Assembly (NCBI GenBank): GCA_040389305.1
Contig: JAZKAD010000047.1
Span: 1-36,345, forward strand
Source of the DNA: JAZKAD01 sp040389305
Lineage (GTDB): Bacteria > Pseudomonadota > Alphaproteobacteria > Rickettsiales > Rickettsiaceae
DNA length: 36,345 nucleotides
Direction: 5' to 3'
Positions 1 to 8,822 of the stretch are shown piece by piece. A model generated the notes under the pieces. It saw only the letters and a list, made by a program, of their open reading frames with translations. It ran no database searches and had not been told where the DNA came from. Each line of letters opens with the position of its first letter. The stretch's first letter is position 1. Made by a program: the position numbers and the translations under genes.

Positions 1-2
1 AT

Positions 3-1067
3 ATCTTAGTCTCGGCTCCAATAATTCTTGTTATTGCTAGTGGATTTGGTCAGTTTCAGCTCATGATCTTGATGCTTAACATGATAGTTCTTTCTATGTT
101 GCTGCGTTGGCAAGTTGCAGTTGTAATGATAGCCTTGTATTGCTTCATAGGGGCTGAATATTATAAATGGTTTACTGGGGAATCTATAGGAGAAGTTCTT
201 GGTATAAGCCTGCAATTCAAAATGATGTATATATTACTCATGTTTAGTAGCGTACTTATAGGATTCTTAAAACCACAGCAAGAGCATGAAGAATTCCTGG
301 GAGAGAAGATCGACTATATGGATCACAAACTCACCGATCAGAAAGATGAGCTAACTAAAGCCCATATGGCTAAGAATGAATTTCTGCGCAATATGGAGCA
401 TGAAGCTCATACGCCTATCACAGGAATTACTTCCATGGGTCAGGTGCTTTACGAGAGCTATGATAAGTTCAGCAGCGCTCAAATCAAGGATGGACTAAAG
501 GATATAGCCCAAAGCTCAGAAAGGCTGCGTAGCTTAGTAGACAACTTAATAGATTTATCAAAGCTTTCATGCATGACTGTATGCGTAGAAAAAACTAAGA
601 TTAATCTCTCTGTGTTATTATTAAGCAGGCTAGAAATTTGTCAAAAAATATATACAAAGGATAAACCTCTTGAATTTGATGTAACAAAAATAGATCCTAA
701 GGTAATATTAGATGCCGATGAATATTATATGCGGTCTCTGTTCGATAATCTCATAGCGAACGCTATGCAGTACACAAAACAAGGAAAAATAGAATTAACT
801 CTGCGCTATGTTAAAAAACCCAATAGCAGCAAGAATGTTATAGAGTTCACTATTAAAGACGAAGGTATAGGAATACCTATAACTGAATTATACGATATTT
901 TTAACCCTTTCACTACGAGTTCTAAAACAAGAAGTAATGCAGGGGGTAGGGGTATCGGCCTTGCTTTGGCTAAGAAAATTGTCGAAGCCCATAATGGTAA
1001 AATTTGGGCAGAGAGCGATGGTACCAAAGGGTCGGTATTTAAATTTACGATAGATGCTGTTACTTGA
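3..1067 (+). CDS. Sensor histidine kinase, 3' part (N-terminus outside window)
   Basis: This is the C-terminal part of a membrane sensor histidine kinase. The frame is open to the window edge, so the ATG at 63 is probably internal. The visible fragment starts with hydrophobic membrane segments (about residues 1-50 and 72-89), then a charged linker, then a HisKA domain with the H-box HEAHTPI; the phospho-accepting His is encoded at 399-401. The ATPase domain follows, with an N box (FDNLIANAMQYT), G1 box (DEGIGIP), F box (FNPF) and G2 box (GGRGIGLALAKK). No receiver domain follows, so phosphate must pass to a separate regulator. The H-box has His where Arg is usual (HExRTP), which is minor. The stimulus is unknown. 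It lies 127 bp upstream of sdhC on the same strand; nothing shows that it controls sdh. Confidence 0.9.
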   Translation: MLVSAPIILVIASGFGQFQLMILMLNMIVLSMLLRWQVAVVMIALYCFIGAEYYKWFTGESIGEVLGISLQFKMMYILLMFSSVLIGFLKPQQEHEEFLGEKIDYMDHKLTDQKDELTKAHMAKNEFLRNMEHEAHTPITGITSMGQVLYESYDKFSSAQIKDGLKDIAQSSERLRSLVDNLIDLSKLSCMTVCVEKTKINLSVLLLSRLEICQKIYTKDKPLEFDVTKIDPKVILDADEYYMRSLFDNLIANAMQYTKQGKIELTLRYVKKPNSSKNVIEFTIKDEGIGIPITELYDIFNPFTTSSKTRSNAGGRGIGLALAKKIVEAHNGKIWAESDGTKGSVFKFTIDAVT

Positions 1068-1194
1068 TTACAATATCCTATCTTATGTACAATTTAAATT
1101 ACGGTATGCGGGCCTTGTGACAAAGGATTGCTTTACCTAAGGCTGGTCTGCAATATATTCTATGATACTTATAACAAGGATAAAGCTAAGGTGA

Positions 1195-1605
1195 ATGAAA
1201 AGTATAAGTCCTATGAAAACTAAACAAGAAATATACAAAGCAAGGCCGACCTCTCCGCATCTTAGTATTTACAAGATGCAAATCAGTTCTGTGATGTCAA
1301 TTTTTCATCGCATTACTGGAGTCATGCTTTTTGGGGCCTTGTCCATACTTACATGGTGGCTAATCCTCTGGGTATTCAATAAATTCGATCAGAGTTACGT
1401 GGAATTAGTAAAATCATGTTGGGTTATACAATTCGCATTATACGCAGTTAGCATCGGTTTTTTTTACCATTTATGTAATGGCATCAGGCATTTAATGTGG
1501 GATGCTGGTTATGGATTTTCTATTAAAGCCCTCTACAAAACGGGGTGGACCGCTATCGGACTTGCTATTATACTTACCATATTCTTTTGGGTTTGCGTAT
1601 TATGA
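1195..1605 (+). CDS. sdhC: Succinate dehydrogenase cytochrome b556 subunit
   Basis: This is one of the two membrane anchors of complex II. It helps bind heme b and ubiquinone and passes electrons from the Fe-S subunit to quinone. The 136 residues match the family. The N-terminal signature RPTSPHLSIYK precedes HRITG and three hydrophobic helices, and the heme-ligand region FYHLCNGIRHLMWD lies near residues 88-101. The ATG at 1195 is preceded by AAGG; the next in-frame ATG (1213) has no visible ribosome-binding site. It is first in a tight sdhCDAB operon, and its stop overlaps the sdhD start by four bases (ATGA), suggesting translational coupling. Confidence 0.95.
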   Translation: MKSISPMKTKQEIYKARPTSPHLSIYKMQISSVMSIFHRITGVMLFGALSILTWWLILWVFNKFDQSYVELVKSCWVIQFALYAVSIGFFYHLCNGIRHLMWDAGYGFSIKALYKTGWTAIGLAIILTIFFWVCVL

Positions 1606-1988
1606 GCTACTTAAAAACAAGATCTCCTCTTGCAAAGGCTAAAAATCTAGGTGCTTCTGGTGGCGGTACCCATCATTGGTGGCATCAGAGACTAACATCA
1701 GTGATAATGCTGATCCTTTTGCCTTGGCTTTTTTATGTTATTCACTCTATTTCCGGTAAAGAGACTAGCGCTGTGCTTGAGAATTTGCATGAGCCATATA
1801 ATATAATACCAATTATGTTATTTTTGATCACGGCTTTTTATCATGCTGGGCTTGGTATGCGTGTGGTAATTGAAGATTACATCCCAAATTTATGTGTAAG
1901 ATATACTCTTATCGTGATAATTCAGATCTTTACCATTGTAACTATACTATCTGCAGTGCTTGCATTATTATCATTGATGATGCTTTAA
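1602..1988 (+). CDS. sdhD: Succinate dehydrogenase membrane anchor subunit
   Basis: This is the second hydrophobic anchor of complex II (128 residues). The N-terminal GGGTHHWWHQRLTSV segment is typical of alphaproteobacterial SdhD and precedes three membrane helices. The motif FYHAGLGMRVVIEDY carries the expected heme-ligand His and the conserved EDY. The reading frame is open further upstream (to 1545), but that stretch lies inside sdhC and lacks family similarity. The ATG at 1602 gives the standard N-terminus and the classic ATGA overlap with the sdhC stop. The sdhA start follows 12 bp after the stop. Confidence 0.95.
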   Translation: MSYLKTRSPLAKAKNLGASGGGTHHWWHQRLTSVIMLILLPWLFYVIHSISGKETSAVLENLHEPYNIIPIMLFLITAFYHAGLGMRVVIEDYIPNLCVRYTLIVIIQIFTIVTILSAVLALLSLMML

Positions 1989-2000
1989 ATTCGAGAAAAT

Positions 2001-3778
2001 ATGACAATAGAATCCTATAAAATTATTGACCATGAATATGACGTAGTGGTTGTGGGTGCTGGAGGTGCTGGACTTCGCGCGACATTTGGTATGTCATCTT
2101 CTGGTCTCAGCACTGCGTGTATTACCAAGGTTTTCCCAACGCGTAGTCATACAGTTGCAGCGCAAGGTGGGATTAGTGCCGCGCTTGGAAATATGGGCGA
2201 AGATGATTGGCGTTGGCATATGTATGACACAGTTAAAGGCTCAGACTGGCTTGGTGATCAAGATGCTATTGAATACATGTGCAAAAATGCTGCAGCCGCA
2301 GTAATAGAGCTAGAGCATTACGGTGTACCGTTTTCTCGAACTAAAGAAGGTAAGATTTATCAACGCCCTTTCGGAGGAATGACTACCGAATACGGCGAAG
2401 GAAAAGCCGCTCAGCGCACATGCGCCGCTGCTGATAGGACGGGTCACGCCATACTTCATACTTTGTATCAGCAAGCTCTTAAACATAAAGCTAAATTCTT
2501 TATTGAGTACTTTGCCCTAGATCTCATCATGGAAAATGGGGAGTGCCGAGGCGTTGTAGCTTGGAACCTTGATGATGGAACAATACATCGCTTTCGTGCT
2601 CATCAAGTAGTGCTCGCAACTGGTGGATATGGACGCGCTTACTTCTCGGCTANNNNNNNNNNTGTACTGGTGACGGCGGAGGGATGGTCGTCCGCGCTGG
2701 ACTTCCGCATCAAGATATGGAATTCGTTCAATTTCATCCAACGGGTATTTATGGCTCTGGATGCTTGATTACTGAAGGCGCTAGAGGCGAGGGCGGATAC
2801 CTCGTAAATTCTGAAGGTGAGCGTTTTATGGAACGCTACGCGCCTTCCGCTAAAGATCTTGCATCTCGAGATGTAGTGTCGCGTGCTATGACTATGGAAA
2901 TCAGAGCTGGCAGGGGAGTTGGTAAGAACAAAGATTGTATTTATCTTCATCTTAATCACCTAGACCCAGAAGTTCTACACAAGAGACTCCCGGGGATTTC
3001 GGATACTGCAAAAATCTTTGCAGGAGTAGATGTTACTAAAGAGCCTATTCCAGTTATTCCGACTGTGCATTATAATATGGGAGGAATTCCAACAAATTAT
3101 CATGGAGAGGTGGTCACCAAAGATAATGTACCTGTAGTAGGTCTTATGGCAATAGGAGAGGCCGCATGCGTTTCTGTTCATGGCGCCAATCGTCTTGGAT
3201 CGAACTCGCTTCTTGATCTTGTTGTGTTTGGAAGGGCAGCTGCGCATAGAGCTAAAGAGCTAGTGAAGCCAGGAATGCCTCATAAAGCAATGAGTTCCAA
3301 TGCTACGGATGCAATACTTAAGAGATTTGACAAAGTTCGTAATGCTAATGGCAATACATCGGTTGCAAATCTGCGCCTTAAAATGCAAAAGATAATGCAA
3401 GGTCATGCCGCGGTATTTAGGACGGAAGAAACCTTAAATGAAGGAGTTGGGATGATAGACTCTGCTTGCAAGGAATACTCAGATATCAGTGTCAAAGACC
3501 GCTCACTGATTTGGAATACAGATTTAGTGGAAGCTCTTGAGCTCTCTAATTTACTAGATCAAGCAGTTCTTACTATGCATACAGCAGCCAATAGGCAAGA
3601 AAGCCGCGGCGCTCACGCTAGGGAAGATTATCCAGATAGAGACGATATAAACTGGATGAAGCATAGTATTGCGTGGCTCCAAAACGATGGAAGCGTTAAA
3701 ATTGATTACAGACCAGTAGTGCTTACAACATTGACGGATGAAGCGAAAGCTATTCCTCCCAAGAAAAGAGTTTATTAG
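2001..3778 (+). CDS. sdhA: Succinate dehydrogenase flavoprotein subunit (interrupted by an assembly gap)
   Basis: SdhA is the catalytic subunit of complex II and oxidises succinate to fumarate using covalently bound FAD. The N-terminal dinucleotide fold is GAGGAGLRA (residues 19-27). The flavin-attachment motif RSHTVAAQGG places the FAD-linked His at residue 50. The second part carries HPTGIYGSGCLITEGARGEG, RDVVSRAM and the C-terminal domain. As given, the gene is split into two frames by ten Ns at 2653-2662. The first frame ends ...GRAYFSA and the second resumes CTGDGGG at 2663. Family alignment expects five residues (TSAHT) between them, so about 14 unknown bases are needed rather than 10. 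Repaired, it would encode about 593 residues, the normal length. This looks like an assembly artefact, not a pseudogene. Confidence 0.93.
2653..2662. other. Assembly gap (10 N) inside sdhA
   Basis: There are ten consecutive Ns. They fall in the conserved SdhA stretch normally read as SA-TSAHT-CTGDG. Keeping frame across the gap requires 14 unknown bases after the preceding A, so the N count appears to be a placeholder. Confidence 0.97.
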
Positions 3779-3864
3779 TAATAGCGTCGTTACAAACACC
3801 TTTGCTTGATAAGATCTCTTAGAATATATAAAATGTTTATAAGATTATATAAGGACCAAGTATT

Positions 3865-4650
3865 ATGGCTGAGCTTAGATTACCACCAAATTCTAGGGTG
3901 CAGGGTGGAAAGGTGCATGTAAACCTCGAGCAGGCTGCAAAACCTAAGAAACTTAAGATTTATCGCTATGACCCAGATTCTGGCGAGAATCCATCTATTG
4001 ATACATATGAAATAGACCTGGAAGAATGCGGGCCTATGGTTCTTGATGCTCTGCTCAAGATAAAAAATGAAATGGATCCGACGCTTACTTTCAGAAGATC
4101 TTGTCGCGAAGGAATATGTGGAAGCTGCGCGATGAATGTGGATGGGACTAATACCCTTGCTTGTATTAAGCCTATAGATGAGATTGAAGGTGATATAGCG
4201 ATATATCCTTTGCCACATATGAAAGTGATTAAAGACCTTGTGCCTGATATGACGCATTTTTATGCGCAGTATGAATCCATTGAGCCATGGATAAAAAGCG
4301 ACTCGGCGCCCCCTTCGGGCAGCGAAAGGCTGCAATCTCCTGAAGATAGAGATAAACTAGATGGTCTATATGAATGTATATTATGTGCCTGTTGTAGCAC
4401 TTCTTGTCCAAGTTACTGGTGGAATGGCGATGAGTATTTAGGTCCAGCTACCCTCTTACAAGCTCAAAGATGGATTACAGATACGCGTGATGAACATACG
4501 GGTGAAAGGCTGGATGATCTCGAGGACTCATTTAAGCTTTATCGCTGCCACACGATCATGAATTGTACTAAGACCTGTCCAAAAGGCTTGAATCCAGCCA
4601 AAGCTATTTCTGATATTAAGAAAATGATGGTGGAAAGGCAGGGGGTGTAG
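3865..4650 (+). CDS. sdhB: Succinate dehydrogenase iron-sulfur subunit
   Basis: SdhB carries electrons from FAD in SdhA to quinone through three Fe-S clusters. The 261 residues match the family. The [2Fe-2S] ligands are Cys80, Cys85, Cys88 and Cys100 (SCREGICGSCAMNVDG region). Cys171, Cys174, Cys177 and Cys181 (CILCACCSTSCP) lie in the 4Fe-4S region, and Cys228, Cys234 and Cys238 (CHTIMNCTKTCPKG) in the 3Fe-4S/4Fe-4S region. The ATG at 3865 has AAGGA nine bases upstream. An 86-bp AT-rich spacer separates it from sdhA, larger than the other sdh junctions; no strong terminator is visible there, so it is probably the last gene of the operon. Confidence 0.96.
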   Translation: MAELRLPPNSRVQGGKVHVNLEQAAKPKKLKIYRYDPDSGENPSIDTYEIDLEECGPMVLDALLKIKNEMDPTLTFRRSCREGICGSCAMNVDGTNTLACIKPIDEIEGDIAIYPLPHMKVIKDLVPDMTHFYAQYESIEPWIKSDSAPPSGSERLQSPEDRDKLDGLYECILCACCSTSCPSYWWNGDEYLGPATLLQAQRWITDTRDEHTGERLDDLEDSFKLYRCHTIMNCTKTCPKGLNPAKAISDIKKMMVERQGV

Positions 4651-4715
4651 CCTGTTTATCACTCTAGAGAGACGGGATTCTCTGCATGGCTTTAATCATC
4701 CAAAGATCAACCTTT

Positions 4716-7619
4716 TTATCCACGAGATAGAGACTGATCTTTGGGATCTGCAGCCCTCTGAGACCTTGCATCCTTAGTATGTTTATTAGATGGAGCTACA
4801 TGAGTCGTTAAATCTTTTTTGATACTAGCAAGCGCTTCATCGAGATTGCCTTTCATAGAGTCTTCGACTTTATTGCCTGATTTGAACTTAAGAGATATAT
4901 CCTTTTCTTTTTCCGGCATTTTTTTAGTAAATATAGCTTTCGCAACAAAAACAAATACATCTTTATGAAATAGCAGTCCTATCGCTTTCGGAATCATTTT
5001 TGCATACTGATGATTTGCATATAATTCTGTAATCTCAGTAAGTTTTGGTAGGTTTTTGCTAGCTATTTTAAGTAGCTCTTGACCTCTAACATTATATTTT
5101 TGTCCGATTATAGTTTTATTAAGAAATTCATCGATAACCAAGCCCAAATCTTCAGCATGCTCTTGAAATAACTTAGGTACATCGTTTTTAAAAGTATCGC
5201 GTATATCGGGGTGGTTTTTAGCAAAAATAAAAGCTTCACTTATGAATCCCAATATTTTTTTCTTTTTACCGTCAGGGGATGCGGCATTAGCATTTAATGC
5301 GCTTTGTATTAACTTAGCTGTGCCATCTGAGTCCTTTAAAGCATCCTCAGCAATCTTAGTTACGACAGGTATAGCAGAGATTGCAAAACCCGAACCTACA
5401 GATATTGCCATTTCTACCAATTCCGATGTAAGACCTAGTACTTCTATTTGTTTTTTTATCAATGGAGTGCTAGTTATATGACCCACTATTTTGTTAATAG
5501 CATTCTGATTATTTTTTAATAAGTCAGGTATGTCCTTTGCGACAATAGGACCAAGGTCTTGTGCTAGGGTTGATAAGTTACCTATCAAAAGACTTAAGCT
5601 ATAACTCCTTCCATTGCTATATTTCGTGAAATCCGTATATAATGATTGTAATATTTTTGGTTTGGATAATAGAACTTCAGTAGTTTTGCTTATAACACTC
5701 GCGGCTTCCGGAGTAATACTTGCAACTTCCTGCATTACTTTCAACATTAATTCTTGTGTAATGCCTAGTTTCTCCATTCCTTTTTGAGCTGGAGGAATAT
5801 ATGAAGTAGTATTAGTAACTATTTTCGGAAACTCTTCTAAGAATGAAGGACTCGTAAAAATCCCTACTATGCTCCCGGTTAAGGCATCCTTCATTTTTTG
5901 CGAAGTCATAATTTGTATAGCACTACCCACAACTTTATCGAAGGCTTTAGATTCCAAATTCTTTCGTTCTGTATCTGGACTTGCTGCTGGGTTAAGTAAT
6001 ATCTTTATGTCATCGAATAATTCTACAGCCTCAGCTTGCTGTATACTAGAGAGCGCTGCATCCGCCATTTTAATTACAGAGGGTACGGCCTCTTTAATTA
6101 GCTTTGGAGAAACTCCTTTAAGAAGTCGTAGAGGGAGGGGAATTGTAACGCTTGCTATATCGTGAGCAGAGATAGAAGAAGTGCTCGCCATAACCTCTGC
6201 ATTCTCATAAAACCCATCTATAACTCCTGGCAATCTTTCTGATATAATAGTGGCTATAGATTCTTGATGTTTAGATAACATCTCTGGCAATGTCCTGGTT
6301 AGGATGGAAAAAATATCAGGGCGCAGAATTGTATCAGACATCAAGCCAAAAGACTGAAGTATCTTGGTATCCAGCGCTTTGTCTAGCGCTACCAGCTCCT
6401 TTACATCTTTAGAAAGCGCCATTTTTCTTTGTGTATCATCTGCTAAAAGAGGCTTGGCTGCTTCCAAAAGGTTTTCGGTAACGTGAATATCAGATAAAAT
6501 TATCCCAGATAATGTGGTCACTATTTTTGCAGAATCAATAAGTAGCTCTTGGGGTAAATGATACTGAGTAGATAATTGTTGCATTTGTGGGCTAGTGCTT
6601 ATCAATGTAGGAATAATCTTTGACAGGAGCTCTCCTTCTGTACTTAAAAACTCTCCTACCCTACTAGTTTGAAGTAGACGTGTAATAGGTATATTATCCA
6701 TCAGGCGTTGTAGCAAGACCTCTTTTTCTTGAGGGGCGCGAGCTTGAGCGGCTTCAAAACCAAGTTTTATCAACCCAGTGAATTCATCGTAATTTTGTAA
6801 GAGATCTTTGATCGGTCCTCTAACTACGGGTAATAATTTAGTAGTGATATACTTAGAATCAATGCCTTGTTCCTTTAATGCACTTAAAGTACTGGCTGCA
6901 GCCTCAGTCCTAGAAGCCTCTGATATAATAACTGGTATGGCAGAGGGGATGATGTCATCAAGTACTGCCTCGATATCCCCCTTTTGCTTCTGCAAAAAGC
7001 CCGATAAAGCCTTGTCGCTGAGTAGTCTCATAAAAAATGAAGGGTCTTTGGGGTCCTCAGTAATTTGACCTCTAATTATTTGCGTCAACTTTATTACTTC
7101 ATCCTGAATGAAATCTGCGGATAATGCAGCCCTTACTATTGCGCCCGGGTGAGATGCTGCAAATTTAAATGCTTCCCACTTGCTAACACTTTGACGCTGC
7201 GTATTATTAGACTTCACAAACAAGCTTTTGAATTCATCCTTATCTTGTAAAGCGCCCGCAAATATCTTAAATATCCTATCGCGCTCCTCTTTGTACACCT
7301 CCTCTATCTTTTGAGCTCGATTATGCTCAAATTCTTTATATTTACTTAGTTCTTCTTGGGTCTTTTTGTATTCTTTTTGTGTTGGTTGAATTAGAAGAAG
7401 GTTATCAAGATGGTTTTTAAGGTCTGCATCTAATACGAGCCTTGCTTTCTCTCCCTCAGTAAGCTTTTTTTCTATCTCTGTCTTTTTAGCCAGTAATTTT
7501 TGTGCATCTTTCTTTCCTTCGAGTATCTCTTTCTCTTGCTTTCTTAGTTCTTTGCGAAACTTCGCCAGGGATTCTCGAAGCTTATCTATCTGCTTTTGTT
7601 CTTCGACGAGTGATGACAT
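4716..7619 (-). CDS. Large lineage-specific helical protein with N-terminal coiled coil and degenerate repeats
   Basis: No assignable family. From the ATG at 7619 it encodes 967 residues; a TTG six codons upstream (7637) is also possible, and neither start has a clear ribosome-binding site. Residues 1-118 are Lys/Glu-rich with heptad-like spacing, so probably coiled coil. The rest is predicted helical with no signal peptide or clear membrane span. Degenerate internal repeats are visible: xxPxLLxxxQxxIxxI around 444-458 and 697-711, related to DVPKLFQEH near 813-821; LGITQEL (618-624) against LGLTSEL (728-734); EAFKFAASHP (149-158) against EAFIFAKNHP (795-804); NPAASPD against NANAASPD. The tail is basic and polar (SNKHTKDARSQRAADPKDQ). 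A structural or secreted role is conceivable, but function is unknown. Confidence 0.8.
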   Translation of the reverse strand: MSSLVEEQKQIDKLRESLAKFRKELRKQEKEILEGKKDAQKLLAKKTEIEKKLTEGEKARLVLDADLKNHLDNLLLIQPTQKEYKKTQEELSKYKEFEHNRAQKIEEVYKEERDRIFKIFAGALQDKDEFKSLFVKSNNTQRQSVSKWEAFKFAASHPGAIVRAALSADFIQDEVIKLTQIIRGQITEDPKDPSFFMRLLSDKALSGFLQKQKGDIEAVLDDIIPSAIPVIISEASRTEAAASTLSALKEQGIDSKYITTKLLPVVRGPIKDLLQNYDEFTGLIKLGFEAAQARAPQEKEVLLQRLMDNIPITRLLQTSRVGEFLSTEGELLSKIIPTLISTSPQMQQLSTQYHLPQELLIDSAKIVTTLSGIILSDIHVTENLLEAAKPLLADDTQRKMALSKDVKELVALDKALDTKILQSFGLMSDTILRPDIFSILTRTLPEMLSKHQESIATIISERLPGVIDGFYENAEVMASTSSISAHDIASVTIPLPLRLLKGVSPKLIKEAVPSVIKMADAALSSIQQAEAVELFDDIKILLNPAASPDTERKNLESKAFDKVVGSAIQIMTSQKMKDALTGSIVGIFTSPSFLEEFPKIVTNTTSYIPPAQKGMEKLGITQELMLKVMQEVASITPEAASVISKTTEVLLSKPKILQSLYTDFTKYSNGRSYSLSLLIGNLSTLAQDLGPIVAKDIPDLLKNNQNAINKIVGHITSTPLIKKQIEVLGLTSELVEMAISVGSGFAISAIPVVTKIAEDALKDSDGTAKLIQSALNANAASPDGKKKKILGFISEAFIFAKNHPDIRDTFKNDVPKLFQEHAEDLGLVIDEFLNKTIIGQKYNVRGQELLKIASKNLPKLTEITELYANHQYAKMIPKAIGLLFHKDVFVFVAKAIFTKKMPEKEKDISLKFKSGNKVEDSMKGNLDEALASIKKDLTTHVAPSNKHTKDARSQRAADPKDQSLSRG

Positions 7620-7762
7620 AATAATACGTATTTGCAAAAGATTAAGAAATTATGCTAGCATCATTGCTTTAGAGATAGCAAGTAAACAATAATTTTTAAG
7701 AGTAAACAAACTTACGACTGAGGTAACTGCGCATATGAAATGCTATAAAAAGAAGTAATCCC

Positions 7763-8350
7763 TCAAGTCGACAATGTAGATACTTCTCCTATGACATCCA
7801 TATCTTGTGTAGGCTCAAACTCTGCCACTCTATACTCATCACTTTCTGTGTGTATGTTTTGCGCTCTCAATACCGTCTCTTGGTATTCTTTCTTAGTGTG
7901 CTCTAATGAGTCTGTAACTCGAGCTAAATCTAGGTGCATTGCCCCTAGAATTCTCTGATGTGCATATATTTTTTGACAATCTTTGGCTGCAAATTCATCC
8001 AATTTTACTATTTCTCTTGCTATTTTTATGGAAATTGCTTCAGTATTTTTGTTTATTCTAGCTGCTGTTTTAGCTGCGGTAGTTATATTAGACACTAATA
8101 AAGGATCATCAATACTTGTCTCAGCTATTGCAGCTGCTTCGTCGACCTTAGCATTAGCTATCCGGATCTGTTCTTGAAGATTATCTAAAATACCCTTCTT
8201 TTGATCAACTTCTCTTTTGCGGACTTCAATGCGTAAATATGCTTGCTTTATTTCTTCGCTATTACTACATCCTTCTATCCTAGATCGGATAGACTCTATC
8301 TCCATTTCTAATCTTTGGATTTTTGCAATCCACCACTGGTTTGTTGGCAT
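7763..8350 (-). CDS. Hypothetical coiled-coil protein
   Basis: I do not recognise this 195-residue protein. The ATG at 8350 is preceded by GAGGG about eight bases upstream, a good ribosome-binding site. The sequence is almost wholly helical with strong heptad character: residues 8-75 (KIQRLEMEIESIRSRIE and following) and about 115-165, separated by an Ala/Thr-rich stretch (NITTAAKTAARIN). The last 30 residues are acidic and probably disordered. There is no signal peptide or membrane span. It is 143 bp upstream of the 967-residue repeat protein on the same strand, and both are coiled-coil rich, so they may be expressed together. Confidence 0.75.
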   Translation of the reverse strand: MPTNQWWIAKIQRLEMEIESIRSRIEGCSNSEEIKQAYLRIEVRKREVDQKKGILDNLQEQIRIANAKVDEAAAIAETSIDDPLLVSNITTAAKTAARINKNTEAISIKIAREIVKLDEFAAKDCQKIYAHQRILGAMHLDLARVTDSLEHTKKEYQETVLRAQNIHTESDEYRVAEFEPTQDMDVIGEVSTLST

Positions 8351-8507
8351 GATATTACCCTCAATGAATTACAAATTAATTAACACTATCTTATATCAAA
8401 AATGCTGGGAGTAATATGATAAAATAATTAATGACCCCAAAAAAGATCCTTCTTATACAAAATTACTGCTTATATTACAAAAGAAAAGTGGTGTAAGCTT
8501 ATTACAG

Positions 8508-8542
8508 CTATCCACAAAATTTGTGGATAACTCTGTGGAAGA
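8508..8542. promoter_or_regulatory. Cluster of three DnaA-box-like sites, two forming a palindrome
   Basis: The minus strand of 8522-8530 reads TTATCCACA, an exact match to the bacterial DnaA box. The plus strand of 8508-8516 reads CTATCCACA (8 of 9), facing the first. A weaker minus-strand site lies at 8534-8542 (TCTTCCACA, 7 of 9), 12 bp from the perfect one. The facing pair makes a 21-bp palindrome with 10-bp arms at 8509-8529. Single perfect boxes also occur by chance (one lies inside priA at 12918-12926), so it is the clustering and intergenic position that matter. Confidence 0.5.
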
Positions 8543-8561
8543 ACTATGTGTTACTAATGAA

Positions 8562-8583
8562 ATATCTTATCGCAATAAGATAT
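8562..8583. repeat. Perfect 9-bp inverted repeat with 4-base loop
   Basis: ATATCTTAT (8562-8570) and ATAAGATAT (8575-8583) are exact reverse complements around a CGCA loop. No T-run follows on either side, so it is not an ordinary intrinsic terminator. It sits 20 bp from the DnaA-box-like cluster. Confidence 0.6.
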
Positions 8584-8822
8584 CAGAGCAGTTTGATTAA
8601 AAAATAGGCAACATCATTAAAGCCCTATAGCGACGTTAGTTTAATATTAAATAAAGATAAAAATCACTTTTTAAAATTCTGTAATAAAGTTAAGACTCGG
8701 ATGTGCATAAATACATCAGCTCTCTGAGTGTTATATATAAATCTTGCTGTGCACTTTACAAAACCTTGCAAGAAGTCTGCGGGGAGATAGACTGCGATTA
8801 TTATCTAAATAAGGCTTTATAT

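Larger units (their letters stand above)
8351..8822. other. Gene-free divergent intergenic region
   Basis: These 472 bp separate a minus-strand block from a plus-strand block. The region is very AT-rich. A GTG-started upward extension of phaB (8703-8822) is possible but does not resemble PhaB and is better treated as leader. The region holds the DnaA-box-like cluster and the perfect 9-bp hairpin listed separately. I see no RNA gene in it and no convincing terminator. Confidence 0.7.

Noticed and set aside
1068..1194. Promoter for the sdh operon
   Set aside because: A TATGAT hexamer at 1161-1166 is present but no -35 lies at an acceptable distance.
2684..3778. Separate CDS starting at ATG 2684
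   Set aside because: It is the second half of sdhA; the apparent start is an internal Met after the N gap.
8703..8822. N-terminal extension of phaB from GTG 8703
   Set aside because: The added 40 residues do not resemble PhaB and the ATG at 8823 has a proper ribosome-binding site.
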